From contig NZ_LR738724.1 in the NCBI RefSeq assembly GCF_902702775.1, positions 1,488,001 to 1,552,000 on the forward strand: 64,000 nucleotides of DNA, read 5' to 3'. The DNA comes from Streptococcus suis (GTDB taxonomy: Bacteria; Bacillota; Bacilli; Lactobacillales; Streptococcaceae). The translations under genes and the position numbers were made by a program. This document shows positions 27,578-38,200 of the stretch, one piece after another; positions within the stretch are counted from its first letter, which is position 1, and each line of letters starts with the position of its first letter. The notes under the pieces were generated by a model. The model did not search any database. It worked only from the letters and a program-made list of their open reading frames with translations, and was not told the origin of the DNA.

Positions 27578-28582
27578 TCACTTAGTTGATTTCCGTACTT
27601 TGATTCCGTGGTTAAGAACTACCTCACGGTTTTCCAACTCTTCCTTATGCATGATTTTGGTGAGCATGCGCATAGCAATTGCACCAATATCGTATAGCGG
27701 CTGATTGATAGAGGTCAGGTTTGGACGGGTAAACTTGGTCACTAGGGAATCATCACTTGTAATGATTTCAAAGTCTTCTGGAACCTTGATGCCCATATCA
27801 CTGACACCATTCAATAGACCAGCAGCAATCTCATCTTCTGCAACATAAGCTGCAGTTGCTCCTGCATTCAAAATACGTTCTGCTAGAGCGTAGCCTTCCT
27901 CGTATTTATACTTGGATTCAAAAACCAATCCTTCGTTGAACTCGATTCCGTTGTCCTTCAAACCTTGTTTGTAGCCTGCAAAACGAACTTTACCATTGAT
28001 GTCATCTACAAGCGGCCCTGATACAAAGGCAATTTTCTTGTTGTTCTTAGCTAACAGATTGACTGCATCAACACTAGCGGCAGCATAGTCAATATTGACA
28101 CTAGGTAATTGGTGCTCCAAATCCACGGTACCAGCTAAAACAATCGGTGTACGTGAGCGTGAAAACTCCGCACGAATCTTGTCTGTCAAATGATAACCCA
28201 TGAAAATGATTCCGTCCACCTGTTTTGAGAATAGGGTATTTACTACATTGATTTCTTTCTCATCATTTTCATCACTGTTTGCTAGGACGATATTGTATTT
28301 GTACATATCGGCAATATCATCGATACCTTTGGCCAAGGTTGCAAAATAAGCATTAGCAATGTTTGGAATCACAACCCCCACAGTGGTAGTCTTCTTGCTG
28401 GCCAATCCACGTGCAACAGCATTTGGACGATAATCCAAACGGTCGATGACTTCTAATACTTTTTTACGAGTATTTTCCTTTACGTTTTTATTCCCATTTA
28501 CCACGCGCGATACTGTCGCCATGGATACACCTGCTTCGCGGGCAACGTCATAAATCGTTACCGTATCGTCAGTGTTTAACAT
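27578..28582 (-). CDS. ccpA: Catabolite control protein A
   Basis: This 334-aa LacI-family regulator binds cre sites with HPr-Ser46-P as partner and controls carbon use. The N-terminus TVTIYDVAREAGVSMATVSRVVNG is the LacI helix-turn-helix, with the hinge helix RPNAVARGLASKKT. The rest is the periplasmic-binding-like core with NYDx-type segments. It is divergent from pepQ, the conserved ccpA-pepQ arrangement of streptococci and lactobacilli, and cre-like sequences lie between the two genes. Confidence 0.97.
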   Translation of the reverse strand: MLNTDDTVTIYDVAREAGVSMATVSRVVNGNKNVKENTRKKVLEVIDRLDYRPNAVARGLASKKTTTVGVVIPNIANAYFATLAKGIDDIADMYKYNIVLANSDENDEKEINVVNTLFSKQVDGIIFMGYHLTDKIRAEFSRSRTPIVLAGTVDLEHQLPSVNIDYAAASVDAVNLLAKNNKKIAFVSGPLVDDINGKVRFAGYKQGLKDNGIEFNEGLVFESKYKYEEGYALAERILNAGATAAYVAEDEIAAGLLNGVSDMGIKVPEDFEIITSDDSLVTKFTRPNLTSINQPLYDIGAIAMRMLTKIMHKEELENREVVLNHGIKVRKSTK

Positions 28583-28657
28583 ACGTTATGTACTCCCTTT
28601 CAATAGTTCTAGTTCTATGAAAATTACGCTTTCACTCAAGTATAGTGTATCACTTTT

Positions 28658-28671
28658 TGAAACCACTTTCA
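28658..28671. promoter_or_regulatory. cre-like site between ccpA and pepQ
   Basis: TGAAACCACTTTCA is a near-palindrome that resembles the cre consensus but lacks the central CG. It fits known autoregulation of ccpA-pepQ regions. A TATAAT at 28736-28741 is the likely pepQ -10 box; its -35 is poor. Confidence 0.35.
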
Positions 28672-28791
28672 AGAGAAAAACACCATTTTTTTGATAATAC
28701 TTGCAATTTTTTTCATTTTTTGGAACAATAGTCTATATAATAAACGAAACTTTCACTTTTTTTACCACTACATGCTAGAAAGGTCTCCACT

Positions 28792-29877
28792 ATGTCAAAA
28801 TTACATCATGTTAAATCCTACTTAGAAGCCAACAAAATGGACTTGGCCATCTTCTCTGATCCAGTTAGCATCTATTATCTGACTGGCTATCATAGCGATC
28901 CTCATGAGCGCCACATGATGCTCTTTGTTATGCCTGACCACGACTCACTACTCTTTCTCCCTGCCTTGGATGTAGAACGTGCGGTTGCGACGGTTGACTT
29001 TCCTGTAGCCGGCTATATGGACTCAGAAAATCCATGGCAGATTATCAAGAGCAAATTGCCACAAAAATCTTTCTCAGCAATCGGTGCAGAATTTGATAAT
29101 TTGAATTTAACCCGCTACCATGGTCTTCAGTCTATCTTTAGCCAACCATTTTCAGACATTACACCTCTGATTAATACTATGAAATTGATCAAGTCTCGTG
29201 ATGAAATTGAAAAAATGCTGGTTGCTGGAGAGTTTGCGGATAAGGCTATGCAGGTTGGGTTTAACAATATCTCACTCAACGTAACCGAAACGGATATTAT
29301 TGCTCAGATTGAATTTGAAATGAAGAAACAAGGCATCTCAAAAATGAGCTTTGAGACCATGGTCTTAACAGGCGACAATGCCGCAAATCCACACGGTATT
29401 CCCTCAACAAACAAAATCGAGAATAACGCTCTGCTATTGTTCGACCTAGGCGTGGAAGCTTTGGGCTATACGTCTGATATGACACGGACTGTCGCTGTCG
29501 GTAAACCTGATCAGTTTAAAAAAGATATTTACAACTTGAATCTGGAGGCTCACATGGCGGCTGTCAATATGATTAAGCCTGGTGTGACTGCTGGTGAGAT
29601 TGACTATGCCGCTCGCTCTGTGATTGAAAAAGCAGGTTATGGCGAGTACTTCAACCACCGACTCGGTCACGGTTTGGGAATGAGTGTCCATGAATTCCCA
29701 TCGATTATGGAAGGCAATGATTTGGTCATCGAAGAAGGTATGTGTTTCTCTGTCGAGCCTGGTATTTACATCCCTGGAAAAGTTGGTGTTCGTATCGAGG
29801 ATTGTGGTTACGTTACCAAAAATGGCTTTGAAGTCTTTACAAAAACACCAAAAGAATTACTGTATTTTGAAGGGTAG
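28792..29877 (+). CDS. pepQ: Xaa-Pro dipeptidase
   Basis: This 361-aa M24 metallopeptidase splits Xaa-Pro dipeptides in the cytoplasm, releasing proline from peptides. The N-terminal creatinase-like domain spans ~1-125. The catalytic pita-bread domain shows the five metal ligands: Asp in LLFDLG, Asp in YTSDMTRT, His in HRLGHGLG, Glu in FSVEPG and Glu in VRIEDCG. It is divergent from ccpA and followed by a terminator. Confidence 0.95.
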   Translation: MSKLHHVKSYLEANKMDLAIFSDPVSIYYLTGYHSDPHERHMMLFVMPDHDSLLFLPALDVERAVATVDFPVAGYMDSENPWQIIKSKLPQKSFSAIGAEFDNLNLTRYHGLQSIFSQPFSDITPLINTMKLIKSRDEIEKMLVAGEFADKAMQVGFNNISLNVTETDIIAQIEFEMKKQGISKMSFETMVLTGDNAANPHGIPSTNKIENNALLLFDLGVEALGYTSDMTRTVAVGKPDQFKKDIYNLNLEAHMAAVNMIKPGVTAGEIDYAARSVIEKAGYGEYFNHRLGHGLGMSVHEFPSIMEGNDLVIEEGMCFSVEPGIYIPGKVGVRIEDCGYVTKNGFEVFTKTPKELLYFEG

Positions 29878-29891
29878 CCCCCTTCTTTTTT
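29869..29891 (+). terminator. Terminator of pepQ
   Basis: GAAGGG and CCCTTC pair around TAGCC, followed by TTTTTT. The pepQ stop codon lies in the loop. Confidence 0.75.
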
Positions 29892-29988
29892 ATGCTGTAT
29901 ACTCTTGAATAGCATCTCCACACCTCCAATTAATTATTTAAAATCACATCGTGCTATCCGTTAAAAAACTTTCCAATCTCTTATATAC

Positions 29989-30023
29989 AAAAGTAGCTAG
30001 TACAAATTGTACTAGCTACTTTT
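29989..30023. terminator. Terminator of serine-rich adhesin 2
   Basis: A perfect 15-bp stem (29989-30003 against 30009-30023) with a 5-base loop and A/T flanks, 26 bases after the adhesin stop. Confidence 0.85.
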
Positions 30024-30048
30024 ATATTTTATCGTAAACTCAGACGAA

Positions 30049-33000
30049 CTATTTCTTCTCCTCTTTTTTACGTTTCTTGTACAAACCACCAAGAAGAAGA
30101 CCCGCTCCAAGCATGCCTGCCCAAGCTGATGACTGTTCACCTGTATTTGGCAACACGCCTTGTCTACGCGGAGTTTGAGACTGACGAGACGGAGTTGATT
30201 CTGACTCTGAAATTGATTCAGATACTGATTCGGAAATTGATTCACTCACTGACTCAGAGATAGACTCGCTAACTGATTCTGAAATTGACTCAGATACGGA
30301 TTCTGAAATCGATTCGCTTACCGATTCAGAAATCGACTCGATGACTGACTCGGAGAGGGACTCAGAAACTGATTCTGAAATCGATTCACTTACTGATTCT
30401 GAAATTGATTCAGATGTAGATTCCGAAATAGATTCGCTCACTGACTCGGAAATTGACTCAGATGTAGATTCAGAAATAGATTCGCTGACCGACTCTGAGA
30501 TAGACTCAGATACTGATTCTGAAATAGATTCAGAGACTGATTCGGAAATTGATTCGCTGACTGACTCGGAAAGGGATTCTGAAAGCGATTCGCTCACTGA
30601 CTCTGAGAGGGATTCTGAGACTGATTCGGAAATTGATTCACTTACCGACTCTGAGATAGATTCAGATACAGATTCAGAAATCGACTCGCTGACTGACTCG
30701 GAGAGAGATTCTGAAGTTGATTCAGAAATTGACTCACTTACTGACTCTGAGATTGACTCAGATACGGATTCTGAAATCGACTCACTTACTGACTCGGAAA
30801 TTGACTCAGATGTAGATTCTGAAATCGATTCACTTACTGACTCGGAGATAGATTCTGAGACTGATTCGGAAATTGATTCACTTACTGACTCGGAAATTGA
30901 CTCAGAGACGGATTCTGAAATGGACTCGCTGACTGACTCGGAAAGGGACTCAGATACAGATTCTGAAATTGATTCGCTGACTGACTCTGAAAGAGATTCA
31001 GATGTGGATTCAGAAATCGACTCGCTGACTGACTCGGAAAGGGACTCAGATACAGATTCTGAAATTGATTCGCTGACTGACTCTGAAAGAGATTCAGATG
31101 TGGATTCAGAAATCGACTCGCTGACTGACTCGGAGATGGATTCTGATACCGATTCTGAAATAGACTCGCTTACCGATTCAGAGATAGATTCTGAGACGGA
31201 TTCTGAAATCGATTCGCTGACCGACTCGGAAATGGATTCTGAGACGGATTCGGAAATCGATTCGCTCACTGACTCGGAAAGGGACTCAGATACGGATTCT
31301 GAAATAGACTCGCTTACCGACTCGGAGATGGACTCAGATACAGATTCTGAAATAGACTCGCTGACCGATTCAGAGATAGACTCGCTGACCGATTCAGAGA
31401 TAGACTCGCTAACTGATTCTGAAAGGGATTCAGATACCGATTCTGAAAGGGACTCACTGACTGACTCAGAGATTGACTCAGATGTAGATTCCGAAATAGA
31501 TTCAGATACGGATTCCGAAATGGATTCACTTACTGACTCGGAAATTGACTCTGAGACGGATTCGGAAATTGATTCAGATGTAGATTCCGAAATAGATTCG
31601 CTAACTGACTCGGAAAGGGACTCAGATGTAGATTCAGAAATAGATTCGCTCACTGACTCGGAGATGGATTCAGAAACTGATTCAGAAAGGGACTCACTGA
31701 CTGACTCGGAAAGGGACTCAGAAACTGACTCTGAGATAGACTCGCTGACTGATTCTGAAATTGACTCGCTAACTGACTCGGAGATGGATTCTGATACGGA
31801 TTCTGAAATTGACTCGCTGACTGACTCGGAGATAGATTCAGATACAGATTCTGAAAGGGACTCGCTGACCGATTCAGAGATAGATTCTGAGACAGATTCG
31901 GAAATGGATTCGCTCACTGACTCGGAAATGGATTCGCTCACTGACTCGGAAATGGATTCGCTCACTGACTCGGAAATGGACTCAGATGTAGATTCCGAAA
32001 TGGATTCGCTTACCGATTCTGAGACAGACTCAGATGTAGACTCTGAAATTGATTCGCTAACTGACTCGGAAAGGGACTCAGAAACTGATTCTGAAATCGA
32101 TTCGCTAACTGACTCGGAAATGGATTCACTTACTGATTCTGAAAGGGACTCAGATGTAGATTCTGAAATCGACTCGCTTACCGATTCAGAGATAGATTCA
32201 GATGTAGATTCCGAAATGGATTCTGATACCGATTCTGAAAGGGACTCACTTACTGACTCGGAGATAGACTCAGATACGGATTCGGAAATCGATTCGCTGA
32301 CTGACTCTGAGATGGACTCAGAGACTGATTCGGAAATCGACTCGCTAACTGATTCTGAAAGGGACTCAGATGTAGATTCAGAGATAGATTCAGATACGGA
32401 TTCGGAAATCGATTCACTTACTGATTCTGAGATAGATTCTGAGACGGATTCGGAAATAGACTCACTTACTGACTCGGAAATTGACTCAGATGTAGATTCA
32501 GAAATCGACTCGCTGACCGATTCTGAGATAGATTCTGAGACGGATTCAGAAATAGATTCACTAACTGATTCTGAAAGGGACTCAGATGTAGATTCAGAAA
32601 TCGACTCGCTGACTGACTCGGAGATAGACTCGCTTACCGATTCGGAGATAGATTCTGAGACTGATTCTGAGACTGATTCTGAGACTGATTCTGAGACTGA
32701 TTCTGAGATGGATTCTGATACTGATTCAGAAATTGACTCGCTTACCGATTCTGAGATAGATTCACTTACTGACTCGGAGATGGATTCAGATACGGATTCG
32801 GAAATCGATTCGCTCACTGACTCCGAGATGGACTCAGAGACTGATTCTGAAATCGACTCGCTAACTGATTCTGAGATGGACTCAGAGATTGACTCTGAAA
32901 CCGATTCTGATACTGATTCAACAACCGATTCTCGGACTGATTCAGAAATTGACTCGCTTACCGATTCTCGAACTGACTCTGACAATGAGTTTGAAATCGA

Positions 33001-35016
33001 ATTTGAAATAGACTCTGAACTTGAAACTGACTCTGAGTTAGACAGGGACTCAGACTTACTTGCTGACTCTGAATTAGACAGGGACTCGGACTTACTTGCC
33101 GATTCTGAGTTTGACAAGGACTCGGACTTACTTGCTGATTCTGAATTGGACAAAGACTCAGACTTGCTTGCTGACTCTGAATTAGACAAGGACTCAGATT
33201 TACTTGCTGACTCTGAATTAGACAAGGACTCAGATTTACTTGCTGACTCTGAGTTAGACAGGGACTCAGACTTACTTGCTGACTCTGAATTAGACAAGGA
33301 CTCAGATTTACTTGTCGACTCTGATGTTGAAATTCTACTCTCACCCTCAGCAATAGCATAGTTCGCAAAGATTGAGTTCTCTGTTGTCCAGATAGCACCT
33401 GTCGTATTCGAACTATTAGCGTAAATTGAAGTAACATGAATTTTATCTGTTGCATCAATATCTACAGATGATTTTATAAGAACAAGGAGAGGTGATGCCG
33501 TATGGCCATTCATTTGGACTTTGATTGATGAACCGTTCGCTGCATAGGTTACAGTTGTCTTATTCGTCACATCTGTATACTTACTAAAATCGCCTTCCAT
33601 ACTGTCGATAAAGCCACCCACAGGAACGCTATAAACAATAACTTGTGAGTTCTCAGGAGTATAGGTAACTGATGAAGTATCCGTTCGTACAGTCAAGCTA
33701 TCATTGTAGCGTAGATTCGTGTTCATCCCATTTTCGTTCAAATAAACGACTTGTTCATAGGTTCCAGCTTTTCGATCAATATTTGTGAAAAAGCTCCTAA
33801 TAGAATACATGCCACCATTTGAAGCAGGATTAGAGTAGACTACATTCTGTGATTTTGATACTGTCTCACCATCTACCGTAACATTAAAAGTTTGTACTCC
33901 CTCATTCTGCACAGTTCGTTGATCAACAAATACCGAGAGTTCAATTTGTCCAGAAATATTATTATTATTAGTCACATATTCTGTCATTGTATAGGTAATT
34001 GTACGGCTTGCGTAATCCCAAGTTCCTGTTGCGACTATATTTCCATTGACAACAATATTTGGAATAACTGCATCATTAACAACACCATTTCCTGTTGTAT
34101 TCAAGGTATCAGAAAGGACAATTTTAAATGTATCGCCCGCTTTAGCTGCATCATCAAGTGTAAATTTAATGACTGAGTACATATCTCCGCCATTGGCTCC
34201 CATTGGCTCGATTGCCGCGTCAGGAACATTCAATTCAATATCAACATTTGAGAGAACTGAAGTGGAAGCCAATACACGGAAACCAGACCCCTCAACTACT
34301 TTCATAGTTGTAAGCTGGGTAATACGACCTGTCAAACTAATAGCTGATTGAGCTGAGGAAGTCGCAAGGCTCGTTACTTGTTCCTGGGTCAATGTTTCAT
34401 CTATAAGCGCTGCTTCTGCCTTTGTTAAAGCTGCTTCTGCAGTTTCCAAAGCTTTCAAGTACTTAGCATATTTATCTGTAGTTGTATCAACATTTTCTGG
34501 AACCGACTTAGCCAGTGCATCTTTCAACGACGCAATTGCTTGTTCTAGTAGGCTTTTATCGACTTTTTCCTCAGTAGCCACACTATTATCACTTTGAGCA
34601 ACTTCTGAAGTGGCTGTCTCTACTGAGGTGGTTACTGAATCAGTAGACGCAGTAGTTGTTTCACTTGTCGCAGTTCCCACAGTCGGAGTCGTTTCCATAA
34701 TAACCGTATCCGCCGTTCCAAGCGTTGTATCTGTTGCAACTTCTGATGCCATTGTGGTTTCCTCTGCTCGGACCGTTTCATCCAAAGCTAGACCACCACC
34801 TAGAACCGTTCCTGCAGCAATTACTCCTCGTAGGATTTTAGCAGAATCCGAGATTCCCGAATTTACAGCATACTCATCTATCTCTCTTGCAGATCGCTTA
34901 AATTTGATAAAGCCAATTTGAGTCATAACAGTACGTACCCAGTGCTTTCCAGCCTTATGCATTTTTACACGGGTTTTACGGCTCGTCTCACTCATATATT
35001 TTTGTGTTTTCTTCAT
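30049..35016 (-). CDS. Serine-rich repeat LPxTG surface adhesin 2
   Basis: This 1655-aa protein is a paralogue of adhesin 1. Its signal region carries [14 protein letters not shown], a good KxYKxGKxW-type motif for accessory Sec export. A Thr/Ala-rich coiled part (~90-240) precedes a ligand region (~245-555) with [26 protein letters not shown] and [11 protein letters not shown], like the N2 domain and TYTFTDYVD motif of MSCRAMM adhesins. Repeats come in two kinds: ten-residue [10 protein letters not shown] units (~557-668), then SESV/SESI units (~670-1605). LPNTGE, a hydrophobic segment and a Lys-rich tail follow. Start ATG has an AGGAAAG site. Glycosylation is expected, ligand unknown. Confidence 0.94.
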   Translation of the reverse strand: MKKTQKYMSETSRKTRVKMHKAGKHWVRTVMTQIGFIKFKRSAREIDEYAVNSGISDSAKILRGVIAAGTVLGGGLALDETVRAEETTMASEVATDTTLGTADTVIMETTPTVGTATSETTTASTDSVTTSVETATSEVAQSDNSVATEEKVDKSLLEQAIASLKDALAKSVPENVDTTTDKYAKYLKALETAEAALTKAEAALIDETLTQEQVTSLATSSAQSAISLTGRITQLTTMKVVEGSGFRVLASTSVLSNVDIELNVPDAAIEPMGANGGDMYSVIKFTLDDAAKAGDTFKIVLSDTLNTTGNGVVNDAVIPNIVVNGNIVATGTWDYASRTITYTMTEYVTNNNNISGQIELSVFVDQRTVQNEGVQTFNVTVDGETVSKSQNVVYSNPASNGGMYSIRSFFTNIDRKAGTYEQVVYLNENGMNTNLRYNDSLTVRTDTSSVTYTPENSQVIVYSVPVGGFIDSMEGDFSKYTDVTNKTTVTYAANGSSIKVQMNGHTASPLLVLIKSSVDIDATDKIHVTSIYANSSNTTGAIWTTENSIFANYAIAEGESRISTSESTSKSESLSNSESASKSESLSNSESASKSESLSNSESASKSESLSNSESASKSESLSNSESASKSESLSNSESASKSESLSNSESASKSESLSNSESVSSSESISNSISNSLSESVRESVSESISESVRESVVESVSESVSESISESISESVSESISESVSESISESVSESISESVSESISESVSESISESVSESISESVSESISESVSESVSESVSESVSESISESVSESISESVSESISESTSESLSESVSESISESVSESISESVSESISESTSESISESVSESISESVSESISESVSESISESVSESISESTSESLSESVSESISESVSESISESVSESISESVSESISESVSESLSESVSESISESTSESISESVSESISESTSESLSESVSESISESVSESISESVSESLSESVSESISESTSESVSESVSESISESTSESISESVSESISESVSESISESVSESISESVSESISESVSESLSESVSESISESVSESISESVSESISESVSESISESVSESISESVSESLSESVSESLSESVSESISESVSESISESTSESLSESVSESISESTSESISESVSESISESVSESISESVSESISESTSESISESVSESLSESVSESLSESVSESISESVSESISESVSESISESVSESISESVSESISESVSESLSESVSESISESVSESISESVSESISESVSESISESVSESISESVSESISESVSESISESTSESLSESVSESISESVSESLSESVSESISESTSESLSESVSESISESVSESLSESVSESISESVSESISESVSESISESVSESISESVSESISESTSESISESVSESISESVSESISESVSESISESTSESLSESVSESISESVSESISESVSESISESVSESLSESVSESLSESLSESVSESISESVSESISESVSESISESVSESISESTSESISESVSESISESTSESISESVSESISESVSESLSESVIESISESVSESISESVSESISESVSESISESVSESISESVSESISESESTPSRQSQTPRRQGVLPNTGEQSSAWAGMLGAGLLLGGLYKKRKKEEKK
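30190..33345 (-). repeat. DNA tandem repeat region of serine-rich adhesin 2
   Basis: Bases 33010-33345 hold about eleven 30-base units ([11 protein letters not shown]). Bases 30190-33005 hold 12/24-base units for [17 protein letters not shown] near-exact longer block recurs at 30940-31020 and 31030-31110, and five short identical units stand at 32648-32705, which point to recent duplication. Confidence 0.9.
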
Positions 35017-35076
35017 TCTTTCCTCGTTCCATTGTTAGACTCTCATCCAGTTTAACTGCTTAACGATCCTGTCGCT

Positions 35077-35133
35077 TCCCCCAACAATTGTAACTCATAA
35101 GATATGAAAGTCTACAAAAATTATTTTCCCCCA
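35077..35133 (-). promoter_or_regulatory. Paired G-run motifs upstream of serine-rich adhesin 2
   Basis: TCCCCCA occurs at 35077-35083 and 35127-35133, exactly 50 bases apart, reading TGGGGGA on the coding strand 60-120 bases before the start. The outer copy is part of TATTTTCCCCCA, which recurs at 27370-27381. The role is unknown; a regulator site is inference. Confidence 0.35.
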
Positions 35134-35172
35134 CATTCACTTCAATGAATGTTTATGTATAAAAATAAAATA

Positions 35173-35206
35173 GCTTCAACACTAGAGAAAACTCTAATGT
35201 TGAAGC
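35173..35206 (-). terminator. Terminator of the MucBP adhesin
   Basis: GCTTCAACACTAGAG and CTCTAATGTTGAAGC pair (one mismatch) around AAAA; a T-rich run follows on the minus strand. Confidence 0.75.
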
Positions 35207-35259
35207 ATAATAACTAATTCAGAATTTATTCATTCCAATCAGATTAATGCTTAATCTGT

Positions 35260-38200
35260 TTATTTTTCTTTGCGACGACGTGACGCCACTGCAACTGTAC
35301 CCAACAAAGCTAAACCTACCAATGCAAGTGCAGATGTGCTTTCACCTGTTTCTGGCAAGATTGCACTTGTCTTAGGTGTTACTTTTGTTGTCTCAGTCAC
35401 CGGTGTAGTTGACGGAGTTGTTGGTTGGTTAGGTGTTGTTGGAGTAGTAGGTGTTGTAGGTGTTGTTGGCTCCTCATTTTCTTGCTTATAAACGTAAGTT
35501 ACATGAGTTTCACCTTCAACTACTTTACCTTTTGCATTATTTGGAATACGAGATTCTACAAGAATGTAGCGTTTTCCATTGAATACAATCACTTTTGGAC
35601 GATTGTCTGAAGTATCGTAGTCTCCGCCCACTGTACCGTTCTCAGTATCAACTACTGGTGTCTTGATAACATTACCATTTTCATCAACATAATGAACAAT
35701 TACTTTACCTTGTTTTTCAACTACTGGTGGAACAACTGGTGTTTCGACTTTCTCTTTGTACTCGTATGTGATAGTTTGTTCACCTTCTACAACTGTACCG
35801 TTGCTTGGGGCATCACCTTCATTTGTACGTGTACGAACAAGCTCGTAAGTCTTACCATCTTTTGTGATAGTAGCTGGTGGAGTGTCACCATAGACTTCAT
35901 CTACTGGTGTATCGGTTGGTTTAACTGTCTTATCGTCTGCGATTTCAGTTTCTGTTCCTTCGATAACGTAACGAGCTACTACTGAACCTGTCTTAACAAC
36001 TGGTGTTTCAACTTTAGTATAGATGTAAACTACAGTCTTCTCACCTTCTTCAACTTCACCTGTTGGTGTTGCGCCTGTTTCATCAACTTTAACAAATGTG
36101 TAGCCTTCGAAATTACCAACTGTTGTTTCATAGGTTGAGCCTACCTCACCGTCACGAACGACATCAGTTGTATCCGCAAGAACCTCACCTTTATCTGTGA
36201 TGTGACGAACAAGGACGCTACCTGTCTTAGCAACTGGGGTTTCAACTTTAGTGTAGATGTAAACTACAGTCTTCTCACCTTCTTCAACTTCACCTGTTGG
36301 TGTTGCACCTGTTTCATCAACTTTAACAAATGTGTAGCCTTCGAAATTACCAACTGTTGTTTCATAGGTTGAACCTACTTCACCATCACGAACGACATCA
36401 GTTGTATCTGCAAGAACCTCACCTTTATCAGTGATGTGACGAACAAGGACGCTACCTGTTTTCTTCTCAACTGGATCTGGTGTATCAACAACTTCTTTGT
36501 ACTCGTATGTGATAGTTTGTTCACCTTCTACAACTGTACCGTTGCTTGGGGCATCGCCTTCATTTGTACGAGTGCGTACAAGTGTATAAGTCTTACCACC
36601 AAATGAAATTGTAGTTGGAGGTGTGTCGCCGTATGGCTCATCGACTGGGGTATCGGTTGGTTTAACTGTCTTATCGTCTGCGATTTCAGTCTCTGTTCCT
36701 TCGATAACGTAACGAGCTACGACTGAACCTGTCTTAACGACTGGTGTTTCTTCTTTTTCTTTGTACTCGTATGTAATAGTTTGTTCGCCTTCTACAACTG
36801 TACCGTTGCTTGGGGCGTCACCTTCATTTGTACGTGTACGAACAAGTTCGTAGGTCTTACCATCTTTTTCGATTGTAGTTGGAGGTGTGTCACCATAAAC
36901 TTCATCGACTGGGGTATCGGTTGGTTTAACTGTCTTATCGTCTGCGATTTCAGTTTCTGTGCCTTCGATAACGTAACGAGCTACGACTGAACCTGTCTTA
37001 ACAACTGGGGTTTCTTCTTTTTCTTTGTACTCGTATGTAATAGTTTGTTCGCCTTCTTTAACAACACCGTTTTCTGGGGCGTCACCTTCGTTTGTACGTG
37101 TACGAACAAGCTCGTAAGTCTTACCATCTTTTGTGATTGTTGCTGGTGGGGTGTCGCCGTAAGGCTCATCGACTGGTGTATCAGTTGGTTTGACTGACTT
37201 ATCGTCTGCGATTTCAGTTTCTGTACCCTCGATAACGTAACGAGCTACGACTGAACCTGTCTTAACGACTGGTGTTTCAACTTTTTCTTTGTACTCGTAT
37301 GTGATGGTTTGTTCGCCTTCTTTAACAACACCGTTTTCTGGGGCGTCACCTTCGTTTGTACGTGTACGAACAAGTTCGTAAGCCTTACCATCTTTTGTGA
37401 TTGTTGCTGGTGGGGTGTCACCATAGACTTCATCGACCGGTGTATCGGTTGGTTTAACTGTCTTATCGTCTGCGATTTCAGTCTCTGTACCTTCGATAAC
37501 GTAACGAGCTACTACTGAACCTGTCTTAACAACTGGTGTTTCAACTTTCTCTTTGTACTCGTATGTGATGGTTTGTTCACCTTCTTTAACAACACCGTTT
37601 TCTGGGGCATCACCTTCATTTGTACGTGTACGAACAAGTTCGTAGGTCTTACCATCTTTTTCGATTGTTGCTGGTGGGGTGTCACCATATGGCTCATCGA
37701 CTGGTGTGTCAGTTGGTTTAACTGTCTTATCGTCTGCGATTTCAGTCTCTGTACCCTCGATAACGTAACGAGCTACGACTGAACCTGTCTTAACGACTGG
37801 TGTTTCTTCTTTTTCTTTGTACTCGTATGTAATAGTTTGTTCACCTTCTTTAACAACACCGTTTTCTGGGGCATCACCTTCATTTGTACGTGTACGAACA
37901 AGTTCGTAAGTCTTACCATCTTTTGTGATTGTTGCTGGTGGGGTGTCACCATAGACTTCATCGACCGGTGTATCGGTTGGTTTAACTGTCTTATCGTCTG
38001 CGATTTCAGTCTCTGTACCCTCGATAACATAACGAGCTACGACTGAACCTGTCTTAACAACTGGTGTTTCAACTTTTTCGTATACGTAAGTAACTGTCTT
38101 AGTACCTTCTTCAACAGTTCCTTCTACCGCATCTGAACTTACCAAGTGACCGTCTTCTGTTGTTTCACCAACTGTGTGTGAACCTGCAACGACACGTTTG

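Noticed and set aside
30190..33345. Short regular repeats considered as a CRISPR array
   Set aside because: Units are 12-30 bases, in frame and coding, with no spacers; there are no cas genes in the window.
30341..33361. 1006-codon plus-strand open frame opposite serine-rich adhesin 2, resembling Sdr-type Ser-Asp repeats
   Set aside because: Same cause: reverse reading of Ser-Glu repeats. Likeness to SD repeats is compositional only.
36781..38046. Several ~69-codon plus-strand frames at 264-base spacing
   Set aside because: They are antisense shadows of the MucBP modules and repeat only because the modules do.
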